Notes: a model not told the origin generated them from the letters alone. 64,000 nucleotides of DNA from Sporosarcina quadrami (GCF_014836615.1 NZ_JACSQN010000009.1:1-64000), one strand, 5' to 3'; numbered from the stretch's first letter, positions 17,837 to 27,662 are shown. Numbers and translations are program-made.

Positions 17837-19525
17837 TTAAACTGTAAAATGTCCCATATCGTTTTGCAGTTTTTCTGCTACTTCAGAAAGCATTTGTGCA
17901 CTTGAAGCGATTTCTTCGTTGGATGCAAGTTGCTCTTCAGTCGCAGCGCTTGTCGATTGTGCTTCAGCAGAAGTTTGAACTGCTAACTCTTGAATCTTTC
18001 TAGCCCCTTCTGATACGGCTTCAGACATCGCACGAATCTGTTCAATTGCTACAGACACAGTCTGAACTTTACCGTTGACGTCAAGAGAAGCAACTTCAAT
18101 TCTGTTAAATACAACGCTTGTCTTCTCAGTAATACCAAGACCTTCCGCAACTTTCTGGTTGCCTTCATCCGCACTTTTCACTGCATCCGACACATTTTGA
18201 ATAATCGTTTTAATCATTCTTTCAATCTCTTGTGCAGATTCTTTTGATTGCTCAGCAAGATTACGCACTTCATTTGCAACAACCGCAAATCCTTTACCTT
18301 GTTCACCAGCACGCGCTGCTTCAATCGCAGCATTTAATGCAAGAAGGTTTGTCTGTTCTGCAATTCCAGAAATCATTCCTGTCACTTTTCGGATGTTCTG
18401 GGAATGCTCTGCTAACTCATTGATAATTGCAGCTGACTGATGGATAGATGTAGAAATTGTATCCATTTGACTCGTCACTTCATTCATAAATTCCGCGCCT
18501 TCTCCCACAAGACGGGACACTTCAGAAGTAGATGTAAGCATCGCTTCATTGTCTTCAGTAATTCTTGAAATGCCAGTCGCCATTTCAGCCATCGCTTCAG
18601 AAGACTCATTGACAAGTTTCACTTGCATGTCGCTTGCAAGCAAGTTCTTTTCAGCAATGCTAGCAACCATTTCTGATGCTGCAAGACTTTCTTGTGAACT
18701 CGCAGTCATTTGCTCCGATTGCGCCGCTAACTGAATGGCCGCATCTCTCGTCCCTGTTATGACATTCCGGAGGTCTGAGGACATTTCATTGAACGCAGTT
18801 GCCATTTCGCCAATTTCGTCTTGGTTTCGGATTACTAAAGGCTCTATTGCAAAGTTACCTTTCGCAATATGCTTTAATGCACCTGTCATTAGTTTGACAG
18901 GTTTAGTAATACTTCTGCTAATTATCGTAGCAATAAGCACACTTAGAATTACACTAAACAAAACGACGCCTACTATGAATGTGCCCGTCCACTTAACGGT
19001 ATGAGCTACTTCATCCTTCGTTTTGTCCATATGATCGCGTTGAAAAGCAATTAGATCTTTTGCAGTCTTCGTAATAGCCGATTGGTATTTTTCTGCTTCT
19101 CCGGCTGCTTTGACCGCTCCCTCATCATTCCCATTGTTGAATGAGGCAATTGCAGATTCTGTCAGTTCAGTATATTTTACCGATGCTGTTTTAATATCTT
19201 CTAACATTGCTCTGCTCTCTTCGCTATGCAATGTAGCATCCAATTGAGCTACTTTTTCATTGAAAGACTCCAACAGCGACCGACGGCTTTTTAAATAGAT
19301 GACTTCTTTATATAGTAGATAGCCACGCAAATCATTGGAAAGTTCGTTCTGATTGGTTGATAGCTGTTCAAGAATGATGACTTTTTCCATTCTGTCGTCA
19401 ATTAAAAACTCGTACTTTTCAATTATCCTTGGAATAGACATATAGTTCAATACTCCGGCAATAACCATGAGTAAGACTAATGATAAAAACCCAGCCCATA
19501 ATTTTCTGCTTACTGAAAATCTCAT
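17837..19525 (-). CDS. Methyl-accepting chemotaxis protein (paralogue)
   Basis: A 562-residue chemoreceptor with the same length and plan as the one at 6655-8343: MRxxVxRKxWxGF start, TM1 about 10-30, an extracellular four-helix sensor of about 140 residues, TM2 about 176-200, HAMP ([21 protein letters not shown]) and signalling domain. The tip reads [18 protein letters not shown], then [20 protein letters not shown]. Extracellular sequences diverge much more than the cytoplasmic ones, consistent with duplication followed by a change in ligand. AGGAGG precedes the ATG. It is transcribed alone. Confidence 0.93.
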   Translation of the reverse strand: MRFSVSRKLWAGFLSLVLLMVIAGVLNYMSIPRIIEKYEFLIDDRMEKVIILEQLSTNQNELSNDLRGYLLYKEVIYLKSRRSLLESFNEKVAQLDATLHSEESRAMLEDIKTASVKYTELTESAIASFNNGNDEGAVKAAGEAEKYQSAITKTAKDLIAFQRDHMDKTKDEVAHTVKWTGTFIVGVVLFSVILSVLIATIISRSITKPVKLMTGALKHIAKGNFAIEPLVIRNQDEIGEMATAFNEMSSDLRNVITGTRDAAIQLAAQSEQMTASSQESLAASEMVASIAEKNLLASDMQVKLVNESSEAMAEMATGISRITEDNEAMLTSTSEVSRLVGEGAEFMNEVTSQMDTISTSIHQSAAIINELAEHSQNIRKVTGMISGIAEQTNLLALNAAIEAARAGEQGKGFAVVANEVRNLAEQSKESAQEIERMIKTIIQNVSDAVKSADEGNQKVAEGLGITEKTSVVFNRIEVASLDVNGKVQTVSVAIEQIRAMSEAVSEGARKIQELAVQTSAEAQSTSAATEEQLASNEEIASSAQMLSEVAEKLQNDMGHFTV

Positions 19526-19679
19526 TATAATCCTCCTAAAATATAGACCATTTCATATTATAAGCTAGCAAACCTCATACGCATAGGATTTATTTTTGTA
19601 TTGTTATAAAACGGTCTATAAGTACTTGAACAAATTCCTCTTCATTGACATTAAGACCGCAAAAGGACTTTATGCCTAA

Positions 19680-19716
19680 ATTAAAACCGTCTTACTTTAT
19701 TAGCTAAGACGGTCGA
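19680..19716 (-). terminator. Terminator of the racemase-GNAT operon
   Basis: ACCGTCTTA and TAAGACGGT arms with an A/T loop, followed on the minus strand by TTTAATTT. It follows the stop of the 19724-20407 gene by about ten bases. Confidence 0.8.
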
Positions 19717-19723
19717 TAGTTAC

Positions 19724-20407
19724 TTATAATTTTTTCTGATAGTTGACAACCCACTTGCCGGCTACTTCTTCTAAGCCTGTGCCAATAAAACCTTTACCAA
19801 GATGATCTTGTTGTTCATGCGTATTCCCCATATCGGTTTTCATTTCTGCTGAAGCAGTTTTTGTTGATTGTGTAAGGTCTTTTACAAACGTATAACGAAG
19901 CATCTCTCCATATTTCTTTTGCAGAGATACAATATGCATTCCAAGAGCGAACTTGTCTTTTAAGCTCGCAATATTAAAAGGTGCTACTGTCGCGCATATA
20001 TATCGATAACGACTTGTATCAACTTGTTCAAACAATAATTGTCCGAGAATATGCTGAAGTCCGTTGCCTCTATATTCTGGACTGACATTTGAGATTTCAG
20101 AATACAAAACGGAGGACAACTCAGATTCCACTAGCCCTGCATCTATTCCGAGGTGCTCATCGTCAATTTCAGGCTCAAGCATCGCTCTGAAAGCGATAAG
20201 TTCATTGTCATGAAATGCACCAAATATCATTCCGCGACCCTTTAAAATTAATGTAAACTCTTCTTTAGACAATGGTTGAAGTAAAGATTTGTCTAGAAGT
20301 GATGCAATTACTAGTTGTTGAAGCTCTAGCATTTCCGACAAATTATCAAGTGACAGCTCTTTTATGGTAATTACTTGTCCACTTTTTAGTGAAACTTCTT
20401 TCATCAT
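19724..20407 (-). CDS. GNAT acyltransferase linked to the enolase-superfamily racemase
   Basis: A 227-residue GNAT-fold protein. The core reads IFGAFHDNELIAFRAM, then SEISNVSPEYRGNGLQHILG, where YRGNGLQ is the acyl-CoA pyrophosphate loop, and CATVAPFNIASLKDKFALG, the Asn-containing motif B. Its ATG overlaps the stop of the racemase gene by four bases, so the two are co-translated. In Geobacillus a GNAT succinyltransferase and an N-succinylamino-acid racemase jointly convert D- to L-amino acids; by analogy this enzyme may make the N-acyl amino-acid substrate. That substrate is inference. Confidence 0.75.
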   Translation of the reverse strand: MMKEVSLKSGQVITIKELSLDNLSEMLELQQLVIASLLDKSLLQPLSKEEFTLILKGRGMIFGAFHDNELIAFRAMLEPEIDDEHLGIDAGLVESELSSVLYSEISNVSPEYRGNGLQHILGQLLFEQVDTSRYRYICATVAPFNIASLKDKFALGMHIVSLQKKYGEMLRYTFVKDLTQSTKTASAEMKTDMGNTHEQQDHLGKGFIGTGLEEVAGKWVVNYQKKL

Positions 20408-21516
20408 CCTACCACCTTCTCAGAAAATACTGTAAGCTTAGATAGAATGTTTTCATCTACATCTACACCTAAACCTGCTTTTTCAGATAAGCGAATGAAT
20501 GGCACATCATAGGACAAGTTCCCGACATCTTCACTGAATTTCAACGGTCCTGTCAATTCAACACTCGTCATGATTTTCTTTGAGAACGCAACATGAAAAC
20601 CAGCAGCAGAACCAATAGACGATTCCACCATAGATCCTACCTGACATTCAATTCCAGCCATTTCTGCCATATGTGCAAGCTTCATCGCAGGGTAAATTCC
20701 GCCGCATTTCATCAATTTGATATTTACTTTGTCGGCTGCGCGTTTCGCAATGATTTCACGCATTTCACGAACTCCACGGAGACCTTCATCAATCATGAGC
20801 GAAACTGCAATTTTGGACTTGATTTCTACCATCGCATCTATATCATCAGCCAGCACAGGTTGTTCTAGCCAATCTAGATTGCAAGTGTCCAACTTGCGCA
20901 TCGCTTGTAATGTCGCACTGCTATTCACCCAACCTTGGTTCACATCAACACGGATGGCAATTGTTTCACCTACTCGTTCGCGCACAGCTTGAATTCTTTC
21001 CACATCTCCAGCAACATCAGTTCCGACTTTCATTTTCAATGATCGGTATCCCTCTTCCACACGCTGTTGAGCTTCGTCAGCCATTTGGGCAGGCGTTGCA
21101 ATGCTTAACACATGTGTAATTGGGAATTCAGAATGATATCGGCCACCAAGCAATGTGTATATTGGAACATTAAGTGATTTGCCGAGTGCATCATAGCAAG
21201 CAATATCCATTGCCGCCTTGGCAGCTGGGACACCATAAATTGCACGATTCATCTTCTCATGAATTTTTTCCATTTCTGCCGGATTCATACCGATCAGCGC
21301 AGGGGCAAGTGTGTTTTTCAATACAGCGAAAGTGCTTTCCCAACTTTCACCTGTCACATGTTCATCCGCGACAGCTTCTCCATAGCCGATGTAACCATTG
21401 TCTGTCGTCATTTTCACAATGATGGAAGGCATGTAATCATAGGTAGCGTAACTAATGATAAATGGTTCATGAAGTGGCAAGTGAATTGCGAAAATCTCTA
21501 TTTCTGTTATTTTCAT
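20404..21516 (-). CDS. Enolase-superfamily N-succinylamino-acid (Arg/Lys) racemase-like enzyme
   Basis: A 370-residue member of the muconate-lactonizing subgroup. The capping domain (1-120) contains the loop residues around Ser22 and Tyr23. The barrel has the full catalytic set: Lys161-x-Lys163 (SLKMKVG), metal ligands Asp191 (RVDVNQGW), Glu218 (WLEQP) and Asp243 (MIDEG), and the opposite-face base Lys267 (NIKLMKCGG). From memory the sequence is very like the B. cereus N-succinyl-L-Arg/Lys racemase (BC0371), including HVTGESWES and VGSMVESS. The reaction is 1,1-proton transfer at the alpha carbon. It forms an operon with a GNAT and faces a divergent regulator. Confidence 0.8.
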   Translation of the reverse strand: MKITEIEIFAIHLPLHEPFIISYATYDYMPSIIVKMTTDNGYIGYGEAVADEHVTGESWESTFAVLKNTLAPALIGMNPAEMEKIHEKMNRAIYGVPAAKAAMDIACYDALGKSLNVPIYTLLGGRYHSEFPITHVLSIATPAQMADEAQQRVEEGYRSLKMKVGTDVAGDVERIQAVRERVGETIAIRVDVNQGWVNSSATLQAMRKLDTCNLDWLEQPVLADDIDAMVEIKSKIAVSLMIDEGLRGVREMREIIAKRAADKVNIKLMKCGGIYPAMKLAHMAEMAGIECQVGSMVESSIGSAAGFHVAFSKKIMTSVELTGPLKFSEDVGNLSYDVPFIRLSEKAGLGVDVDENILSKLTVFSEKVVG

Positions 21517-21603
21517 TTGTTTTCTTCCTTTCTATTGGCAAACATCTACCGTTATTGTATCATTGTCGTTAAATAGTCGCTATTATTTTAGGAGGATTTA
21601 TTC

Positions 21604-22848
21604 ATGAGAATAAAAATTGCCGTTATCGGTTCTGTTCATTTCTGTAAACGAGTAGAGCGGTTGGTCGTCAATGCCACACACTTACAAATTGAATGTCATA
21701 CATATGAAGAACCGAATGAAGCCGCACAACTTTTAAAGAAACTCCAGCCGAGTGATGCAATTTTGTTTTCTGGTTCTTTACCGTATATGTATGCGAAAGA
21801 GTCTATTCAACAAATTAATGTCCCAACTGACTATTTGAAACAAGATGAAACTGCTATATCCACGACATTATTGTATTCTTTATCGAAACAACAACGTCCA
21901 CTCCATCGCATATCCATTGATGTCGCTGAAAGGCTACAAATTGAAAATGTTTTAACTGATTTAAACGAAACTTCTTCTAAACCCTACATCCATGTTTTAG
22001 CTGAAAATGAATCAATTACAGAACTAGTAGCTTTTCACCGCAACCTATTAGATGAAAATCAAACCGATTTGGCAATTACAAGTGTCCATGCAGTTTATGA
22101 GCAACTTCAGAAGATGGGTTATAATGTTTTAATGATGATTGACCCTGTCAGTTCCATTTTAAGGAGCTTATATGATATACAACAACAAGCTATTCTAAAA
22201 AAAAGCTCTTCCGCACAAATTGCCGTTGGGATTATCCAATCGACAGATTTATCAATCAAACCATTCATTAGCGAGATAGCTACATTGCTACATGCACACT
22301 GGAGTGAGAAGAATGGCGAATACTCGTTGTTCACTACGATGGGGAATATATACTCTTCAATGGGACAGCAAGAATTTCTAGCATTACATAATAGTTTGCC
22401 TTCAACTGTCAAAATGGCTTTTGGGTGTGGTGAATCGACAATGATTGCAGCCGACCATGCAAGGCTCGCTTTGAACTTCATTCAAGCATCGGAACCGAAC
22501 AGCTTTTATATACTGGATGCGAATAAAAAACTTCATGGCCCCTATCCTCAATCGGATAATGTTCTTGATATGAAAGTTGATCATCCAACATTAGTAGCTA
22601 TGGCAGAAAAGACAAAATTAGGCCCTTCCAATATTTCCAAACTACTGCTATTCAGTAACTCACGTTCTACTACGCAGTTTTCTGCAAACGATCTTGCTAT
22701 CTATCTCAATGTTTCAAGAAGAACGGCGGAACGTACTTTAAAAAAATTGATGGAATTCGATTACGTAAAAGTTATCGGTGAGGAAATGACGTATAAGCAA
22801 GGTAGACCGCGAGCTTTATATGAATTCAATTTCTCTACTTATCTTTAA
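21604..22848 (+). CDS. Transcriptional regulator with C-terminal winged helix, divergent from the racemase operon
   Basis: A 414-residue protein of a family I cannot name. Residues 1-200 resemble a periplasmic-binding-like/response fold (KIAVIGSVHFCKRVERLV, SDAILFSGSLPYMYAKESI). A middle segment (about 205-320) has the spacing of the degenerate GGDEF-like domain of PucR/CdaR regulators. The C terminus is a winged helix-turn-helix (ANDLAIYLNVSRRTAERTLK, then LMEFDYVKVIGEE). Divergent placement, with 87 bases to the racemase start, suggests it controls that operon and perhaps nhaC. AGGAGG precedes the ATG. Confidence 0.7.
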   Translation: MRIKIAVIGSVHFCKRVERLVVNATHLQIECHTYEEPNEAAQLLKKLQPSDAILFSGSLPYMYAKESIQQINVPTDYLKQDETAISTTLLYSLSKQQRPLHRISIDVAERLQIENVLTDLNETSSKPYIHVLAENESITELVAFHRNLLDENQTDLAITSVHAVYEQLQKMGYNVLMMIDPVSSILRSLYDIQQQAILKKSSSAQIAVGIIQSTDLSIKPFISEIATLLHAHWSEKNGEYSLFTTMGNIYSSMGQQEFLALHNSLPSTVKMAFGCGESTMIAADHARLALNFIQASEPNSFYILDANKKLHGPYPQSDNVLDMKVDHPTLVAMAEKTKLGPSNISKLLLFSNSRSTTQFSANDLAIYLNVSRRTAERTLKKLMEFDYVKVIGEEMTYKQGRPRALYEFNFSTYL

Positions 22849-22899
22849 AGAAAGACTGTCCCTTGTCTTTGATTGAGACAGAAGGACAGTCTTTTTAAA
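22849..22899. terminator. Bidirectional terminator between the regulator and nhaC
   Basis: AAAGACTGTCC and GGACAGTCTTT arms with a 21-base loop, flanked by TTTTTAAATTTTT on one side and A-rich sequence on the other. It serves both convergent genes and overlaps the nhaC stop codon. Confidence 0.85.
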
Positions 22900-24346
22900 T
22901 TTTTGCATGGATAGGTTCAATTATATTCTCTTTTTCTTCTTTTTCAGCTTCCTCCATCTCTTCTTTCGTCAACTTAACAATCGAGAATCCGGTTGCTGCA
23001 TAGATGATCGAGATGAACGGAATGACTAAATTCAAAATGGCATACGGTCCATACTGAGCAACTCCTACACCTAATGTTCCTAAGATGAAAACACCACACG
23101 TATTCCACGGGATGAACACTGATGTAATTGTACCGCCATCTTCTAATGCACGAGAAAGGTTTTTGGAATGAAGACCCATTTTCTTATACACTTTCGTAAA
23201 CATTCTTGAAGGTACAACAACAGAAATATATTGCTCTGAACACGATGCATTCGTTAGGAAACATGCTGCAATTGTTGAAGTAATTAGTGTGAAAGAAGAC
23301 TTAACAACTTTCATTAACTGATCCATAATCGATTGTAGCATTCCAGAATATTCGAGTATTCCACCAAATGTCATTGCAACAATCGTCATTGATACTGTAT
23401 ACATCATCGAATCCAAACCGCCACCATTGAATAATGCATCAACCATTTCGTTGCCTGTTTCGATAACAAATCCACTTTGTAATGCTTCTATTGCACTGAC
23501 AAGTGTGCCACCTTGTATGAAGATCTGGGATAGGAATCCAAGAATAATTCCTACTATTAGTGCAGGTATTGCCGGAATCTTCAATGCCACCATTACGATG
23601 ACTGCAAGTGGAACGAGCAATAGCCACGGTGAAATTAGGAAACTGTCTTTCAACACGGCTGCAGTTTGTGCAATTTGTTCCATATTGATGTTACCGTCAG
23701 CAAAGCGTCTGCCTAAAAATCCATAAACACCTAGCGCTATGAGTAAACCAGGAATCGTCGTATAAAGCATATGTTTGATATGATCAAAAAGATCAGTACC
23801 TGTCAGTCCTGAAGCTAAGTTTGTCGTATCCGATAATGGTGACATCTTATCACCAAAATAGGACCCGGAAATAATTGCTCCGGCGACCATTCCAGCAGGA
23901 ATCCCCATACTTAAACCAATCCCCATCCCAGCAACACCAATCGTCCCCATTGTAGACCAAGAACTACCGATTGCTAGTGACACGATGGCACAAATAATTG
24001 TGATAGCTACAAGGAACCAACCAGGAGTAATGATTTGCAAACCATAATAAATCATTGTCGCTACAATTCCTCCACCCATCCAAGAACCTATTGTTAACCC
24101 GACTAACATGATGATAACGACAGCAGGGAGAGCGAGTTTAATGCCTTTATACATCATTTCCTCGATTTCCAACCATGTGAATCCATATCTCCAAGCAACT
24201 AAAGCAGCCGTCGTTGTACCGAGAATTAATGGCATATGTGGACCTTGACCTAACTTTACAACCGTTACAAGCATGACGATTATCATTATAATTAATGGTA
24301 GAATTGCCATGAAGAATCCAATTCTTCTCTTTTCCCTTTGTTCCAT
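22895..24346 (-). CDS. nhaC: Na+/H+ antiporter, NhaC family
   Basis: A 483-residue membrane protein with about eleven helices, the usual size for NhaC. Visible family blocks are SWSTMGTIGVAGMGIGLSMG, ISGSYFGDKMSPLSDTTNLA (the conserved charged stretch in a membrane re-entrant region), LTNASCSEQYISVVVPSRMF and TSVFIPWNTCGVFILGTLG. Members exchange Na+ for H+, or an organic acid with cation in MleN-like cases. Its position beside an amino-acid racemase module leaves open a substrate-coupled role. GGAGG is seven bases before ATG 24346; the ATG two codons upstream is too close. Confidence 0.88.
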   Translation of the reverse strand: MEQREKRRIGFFMAILPLIIMIIVMLVTVVKLGQGPHMPLILGTTTAALVAWRYGFTWLEIEEMMYKGIKLALPAVVIIMLVGLTIGSWMGGGIVATMIYYGLQIITPGWFLVAITIICAIVSLAIGSSWSTMGTIGVAGMGIGLSMGIPAGMVAGAIISGSYFGDKMSPLSDTTNLASGLTGTDLFDHIKHMLYTTIPGLLIALGVYGFLGRRFADGNINMEQIAQTAAVLKDSFLISPWLLLVPLAVIVMVALKIPAIPALIVGIILGFLSQIFIQGGTLVSAIEALQSGFVIETGNEMVDALFNGGGLDSMMYTVSMTIVAMTFGGILEYSGMLQSIMDQLMKVVKSSFTLITSTIAACFLTNASCSEQYISVVVPSRMFTKVYKKMGLHSKNLSRALEDGGTITSVFIPWNTCGVFILGTLGVGVAQYGPYAILNLVIPFISIIYAATGFSIVKLTKEEMEEAEKEEKENIIEPIHAKI

Positions 24347-24557
24347 CGTCATTCCTCCAAATTCGGTATATTTTAAATGTTACTTCTTGTCGCTATTTGG
24401 TCGTTAATAGAATAATAAACACTTTTATTTTTCAAGTCAATAGTTTTTTGTAAGCGATTTCATCATTATATTTGAAAAATATACTGGGAAGTGCTGTAAA
24501 TGAGGAATTATGGTATGATTTTTATGCATTTGTAATCCTCTAAGGGAGTTGTCAAAT

Positions 24558-25421
24558 TTGAAAAAACAACATAAAAAGGAAAGTTTAAGAAGTTTAATTC
24601 GAAGATATTTTTTTATTATTATCGGAGCAACACTCGCAGCAGTTGCTTTAGAATTGTTCCTTATTCCAAATTCTGTAATTGACGGAGGCATTATTGGTAT
24701 TTCATTAATTTTAAACTACATGACTGATATTCCGTTCGGTATTCTGATTTTGGTCATCAACTTACCATTTCTATTTTTCGGTTATAAGCATATTGGCAAA
24801 AACTTCTTCATCTCTTCATCAGTTGCAATCTTGCTTTTAGCACTCATTGAATTCCCTTTAAAATCTGTTGGACCATTCGTCACTGATCCATTGCTCGCAA
24901 CCGTATTTGGTGGACTTATACTCGGTGCAGGGGTTGGGCTCGTGATCCGTAACGGCGGGGCATTAGATGGGACAGAAATACTAGGAATTCTATTGACTAG
25001 AAAAATCCCGTTCTCTGTCGGAGAGTTTGTCATGTTCTTTAATATCTTCATTTTTGGATGGGCAGGTTTTGTACTAACTTGGGAAAATGCGATGTATTCT
25101 ATTCTAACGTACTACATAGCATCGAAAGCTATCGATATTATGATTCAAGGATTAGAAGATACGAAAGCTGTCATAATCATTTCTGATGAGTATGAAGAAA
25201 TGGGGGCAGCCCTAACAGAACGGCTCGGCAGGAACATTACGTTTTTGCATGGGAAGGGCGGCTATAATGAAAATGAAAAAGAGGTCATTTATGTCGTTAT
25301 CACCCGACTCGAAATTTCAAAATTGAAACAGATTGTCCGTGAATTCGATCCTTCTGCATTTGTAACGATTACGAATATCCAGGAAACACACGGAACAAAC
25401 TTTAAATCGCCGATCCATTGA
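24558..25421 (+). CDS. YitT family membrane protein (DUF161/DUF2179)
   Basis: A 287-residue protein with five to six N-terminal membrane helices (DUF161) and a soluble C-terminal DUF2179 domain from about residue 205 ([37 protein letters not shown]). The typical [14 protein letters not shown] and [14 protein letters not shown] repeats are present. Function of the family is not established. GGGAG is nine bases before TTG 24558; the TTG at 24549 directly abuts it. The stop codon lies inside the first unit of the 21-bp repeat array that follows. Confidence 0.88.
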   Translation: MKKQHKKESLRSLIRRYFFIIIGATLAAVALELFLIPNSVIDGGIIGISLILNYMTDIPFGILILVINLPFLFFGYKHIGKNFFISSSVAILLLALIEFPLKSVGPFVTDPLLATVFGGLILGAGVGLVIRNGGALDGTEILGILLTRKIPFSVGEFVMFFNIFIFGWAGFVLTWENAMYSILTYYIASKAIDIMIQGLEDTKAVIIISDEYEEMGAALTERLGRNITFLHGKGGYNENEKEVIYVVITRLEISKLKQIVREFDPSAFVTITNIQETHGTNFKSPIH

Positions 25422-25605
25422 GCGGTGGAACGCATATATTGAGCGATTGGCCATGTCCATAGAGCGGATGACCACGTGTATTGAGCGATTGACCATGTGC
25501 ATTGAGCGGTTGAACGCGTGCATTGAGCAGTTGACCGCGTGCATTGAGCGATTGACCATGTGCATTGAGCGGTTGACCATGCGGATTGAGCGATTGAACG
25601 CGGTA
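25417..25605 (+). repeat. Nine tandem 21-bp repeats
   Basis: Nine uninterrupted units, each exactly 21 bases, with consensus ATTGAGCGATTGACCATGTG plus C. Units start at 25417, 25438, 25459, 25480, 25501, 25522, 25543, 25564 and 25585. The unit length is a multiple of three, so each frame stays open; the plus frame reads IERLTMC repeated, with Ile and Leu spaced as positions a and d of a coiled coil. Units at 25480 and 25543 are identical. The array begins inside the last codons of yitT. No ribosome site precedes an open frame in it. Confidence 0.95.
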
Positions 25606-25665
25606 GTGTCCGCGTTTGCACATGCTGTCCTCTCGCGAAGAATGCTTTTGACATTTCAATAGAAA

Positions 25666-25708
25666 TAAAAAAACGGCAGAGGTTAAACACCCTCTTGCCG
25701 TTTTTCAT
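25666..25708. terminator. Bidirectional terminator between the 21-bp array and the SLC13 gene
   Basis: AAACGGCAGAGG and CCTCTTGCCGTTT arms with flanking A and T tracts on both strands. It ends the yitT transcript after the repeat array and the convergent SLC13 permease transcript. Confidence 0.9.
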
Positions 25709-27552
25709 TAGAATGGAAATAATATTGGAATCGCAATCATCATGACTATGAACATGATGAACTGTAAAGGAACACCGATTTTGACGAAGTCCTTGAATTG
25801 ATAATTCCCAGCTGTCATGACGAGTGCATTTGTAGGTGATGCGACAGGCGTTGAAAATGCCATACTTGCACCTACTGCTACCGCAATGAGAAACGGATAA
25901 GGACTGACGCCAATGCTAATGGCGGCACTTAATCCAATTGGCGCAAACAAGACAGCAGTCGCTGTGTTGCTAATAAATTGTCCGAACAGCATTGTGAGGA
26001 AGAAGATACCTGCCAGTACACCAAGAGGTCCGACACCTCCGAGGACCTGAATAATTCCTTCCGACAGTAACTGCATGCCGCCTGTATTTTCAAGCGCGGT
26101 CGCCATCGGTAGCATTGCGCCGATTAGAATGATACTTTCCCAGTTAATCTGTCCATAGGCGTCATCCATGTTGCGCACACAACCAGTGAGTATCATCAGA
26201 GCCGCTCCTATCAATACAGAAATGACCGCCGGGAATACTTCCAGCACCATTAATCCAACAACAAGTAACATAATCATACCCGCAATAGTTGCTTTTCCGT
26301 TTGCAGCTGCCATACTAGCATGCTCCTTCGGTTGCCCGATGACGACAACATTACGCGTTTCTTTAGCAAGCATTTCGATTGAATCCCACGAGCCTTGGAC
26401 AAGTAACGCATCACCAAATCGTAATTTTTGCTTGGACATATCTTTCACGACATATTCACCTTGGCGGTTGATGCCTAGTATATTGACATTGAATTTCTCA
26501 CGGAAACTGATGCTTCTCAATGTTTCATTGATGAATTTTGAATGAGGCGTCAATAGAACTTCCGCAACCCCTAGTTGTTTGGATACCAATTGACCCGCTT
26601 CCGATACCCCATCCTCTACTAACAGTCCGTAATCTTCAATGAACGTCTGCAGATTCACTTCTGAACCTTGGATATACAATCGGTCTTTTGCCTGAATGAC
26701 GGTAGTTGGTCCCGCCATCTCCTGATATGTCATCGGCAAAAGATTCAAACCTTCAGTAGACTTCCTGCTAATTTTTAAAATGCATAATTGATAGGCAGCA
26801 GGTATTTTCAATTGTGCCAACCGCTTTCCGACAAGTACAGAGTCTGCCGGTACTTTCACTTGAAATAAGTTATTCCCCAACTGATAATCTTTGACTAATT
26901 GATTAATGGATAGCTTTTGTTGATTATTCGACCCTGATGATTTTCTACCTCTAGGCAGTAATTTATTACGCACCGCGTATAGATAGATGATTCCCACGAT
27001 CACTCCGATAACTCCAATCGGAGTGATTTGGAAGAAACTGAGCCGTTCATATCCACTATCCACTAGTTGCTGACTGATGATCAGATTTGGAGGTGAGGCA
27101 ATCAACGTTAACAGGCCTGAAAAACTTGCCATATATGACAAAGGGATTAAGTACTTTGTCGGGCTGCTGTTTATACTGATTGCGATACTGATAACGATTG
27201 GCAACATAAGCGCTACTGTTCCCGTATTGCTCATAAAGGCCCCGACTGATGCAACAATGACTAACAACAAGATGAAAAGCCTCTTCTCGCTGTCACCAGA
27301 ATAACGTAGCAGTAATGTGCCAGCCATTTGTGCAAGCCCTGTCCGGAATATTCCTGCCCCTATGATAAATAGCGCTGCGATCATGATGACGACAGAATTG
27401 GAAAAGCCCGACAAAGCTTCAACAGGCGATAGTATACCTGTTAGCACGAATGATAGCAGAGCAAGCATTGCTACTAAATCTGCCCTCAATTTATTGGTCA
27501 TGAATAATACAATTGTAATTCCTAATATGATGAATGTGAGCGTCAGTTGCAC
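25708..27552 (-). CDS. SLC13/DASS family permease with two RCK_C (TrkA-C) domains
   Basis: A 614-residue anion transporter. Helices fill about 3-190; two cytoplasmic TrkA-C domains follow (ADSVLVGKRLAQLKIPAAYQ and SKFINETLRSISFREKFNVN), then helices resume from about residue 415. The family blocks FMSNTGTVALMLPI and ISNTATAVLFAPIGLSAA mark the two substrate/Na+ sites. Similar proteins move sulfate, di-/tricarboxylates or other anions; the RCK_C domains probably bind a nucleotide such as c-di-AMP. GGGG lies nine bases before GTG 27552, my preferred start. It is flanked by terminators and monocistronic. Confidence 0.88.
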   Translation of the reverse strand: MQLTLTFIILGITIVLFMTNKLRADLVAMLALLSFVLTGILSPVEALSGFSNSVVIMIAALFIIGAGIFRTGLAQMAGTLLLRYSGDSEKRLFILLLVIVASVGAFMSNTGTVALMLPIVISIAISINSSPTKYLIPLSYMASFSGLLTLIASPPNLIISQQLVDSGYERLSFFQITPIGVIGVIVGIIYLYAVRNKLLPRGRKSSGSNNQQKLSINQLVKDYQLGNNLFQVKVPADSVLVGKRLAQLKIPAAYQLCILKISRKSTEGLNLLPMTYQEMAGPTTVIQAKDRLYIQGSEVNLQTFIEDYGLLVEDGVSEAGQLVSKQLGVAEVLLTPHSKFINETLRSISFREKFNVNILGINRQGEYVVKDMSKQKLRFGDALLVQGSWDSIEMLAKETRNVVVIGQPKEHASMAAANGKATIAGMIMLLVVGLMVLEVFPAVISVLIGAALMILTGCVRNMDDAYGQINWESIILIGAMLPMATALENTGGMQLLSEGIIQVLGGVGPLGVLAGIFFLTMLFGQFISNTATAVLFAPIGLSAAISIGVSPYPFLIAVAVGASMAFSTPVASPTNALVMTAGNYQFKDFVKIGVPLQFIMFIVMMIAIPILFPF

Positions 27553-27601
27553 AGCAATAATCCCCTTCAAAAATATCGTTACTTTAATTGTAGTATACAC
27601 A

Positions 27602-27637
27602 GAAAAAAAGTGCTTTATAGATCAGCACTTTTTTGTG
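27602..27637 (-). terminator. Terminator of the lone ABC ATPase gene
   Basis: AAAGTGCT and AGCACTTT arms around TTATAGATC, with a T7 tract on the minus strand and T6 on the plus strand. It separates the ATPase gene from the SLC13 gene. Confidence 0.85.
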
Positions 27638-27662
27638 ACTGTTTTCATGTAGAGTCTGCTTG

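Noticed and set aside
25417..25605. Possible CRISPR array
   Set aside because: Units are contiguous 21-mers with no spacers, no leader and no cas genes; it is a plain tandem repeat.
25447..25662. 71-codon plus-strand frame across the 21-bp array as an ordinary gene
   Set aside because: It starts at a TTG inside a repeat unit without a ribosome site, and other frames on both strands are also open because the unit length is a multiple of three. Kept as a finding, not as a CDS.
27317..27652. Plus-strand frames opposite the SLC13, TRAP and ABC genes
   Set aside because: They mirror the codon usage of the membrane protein genes on the minus strand and lack ribosome sites.
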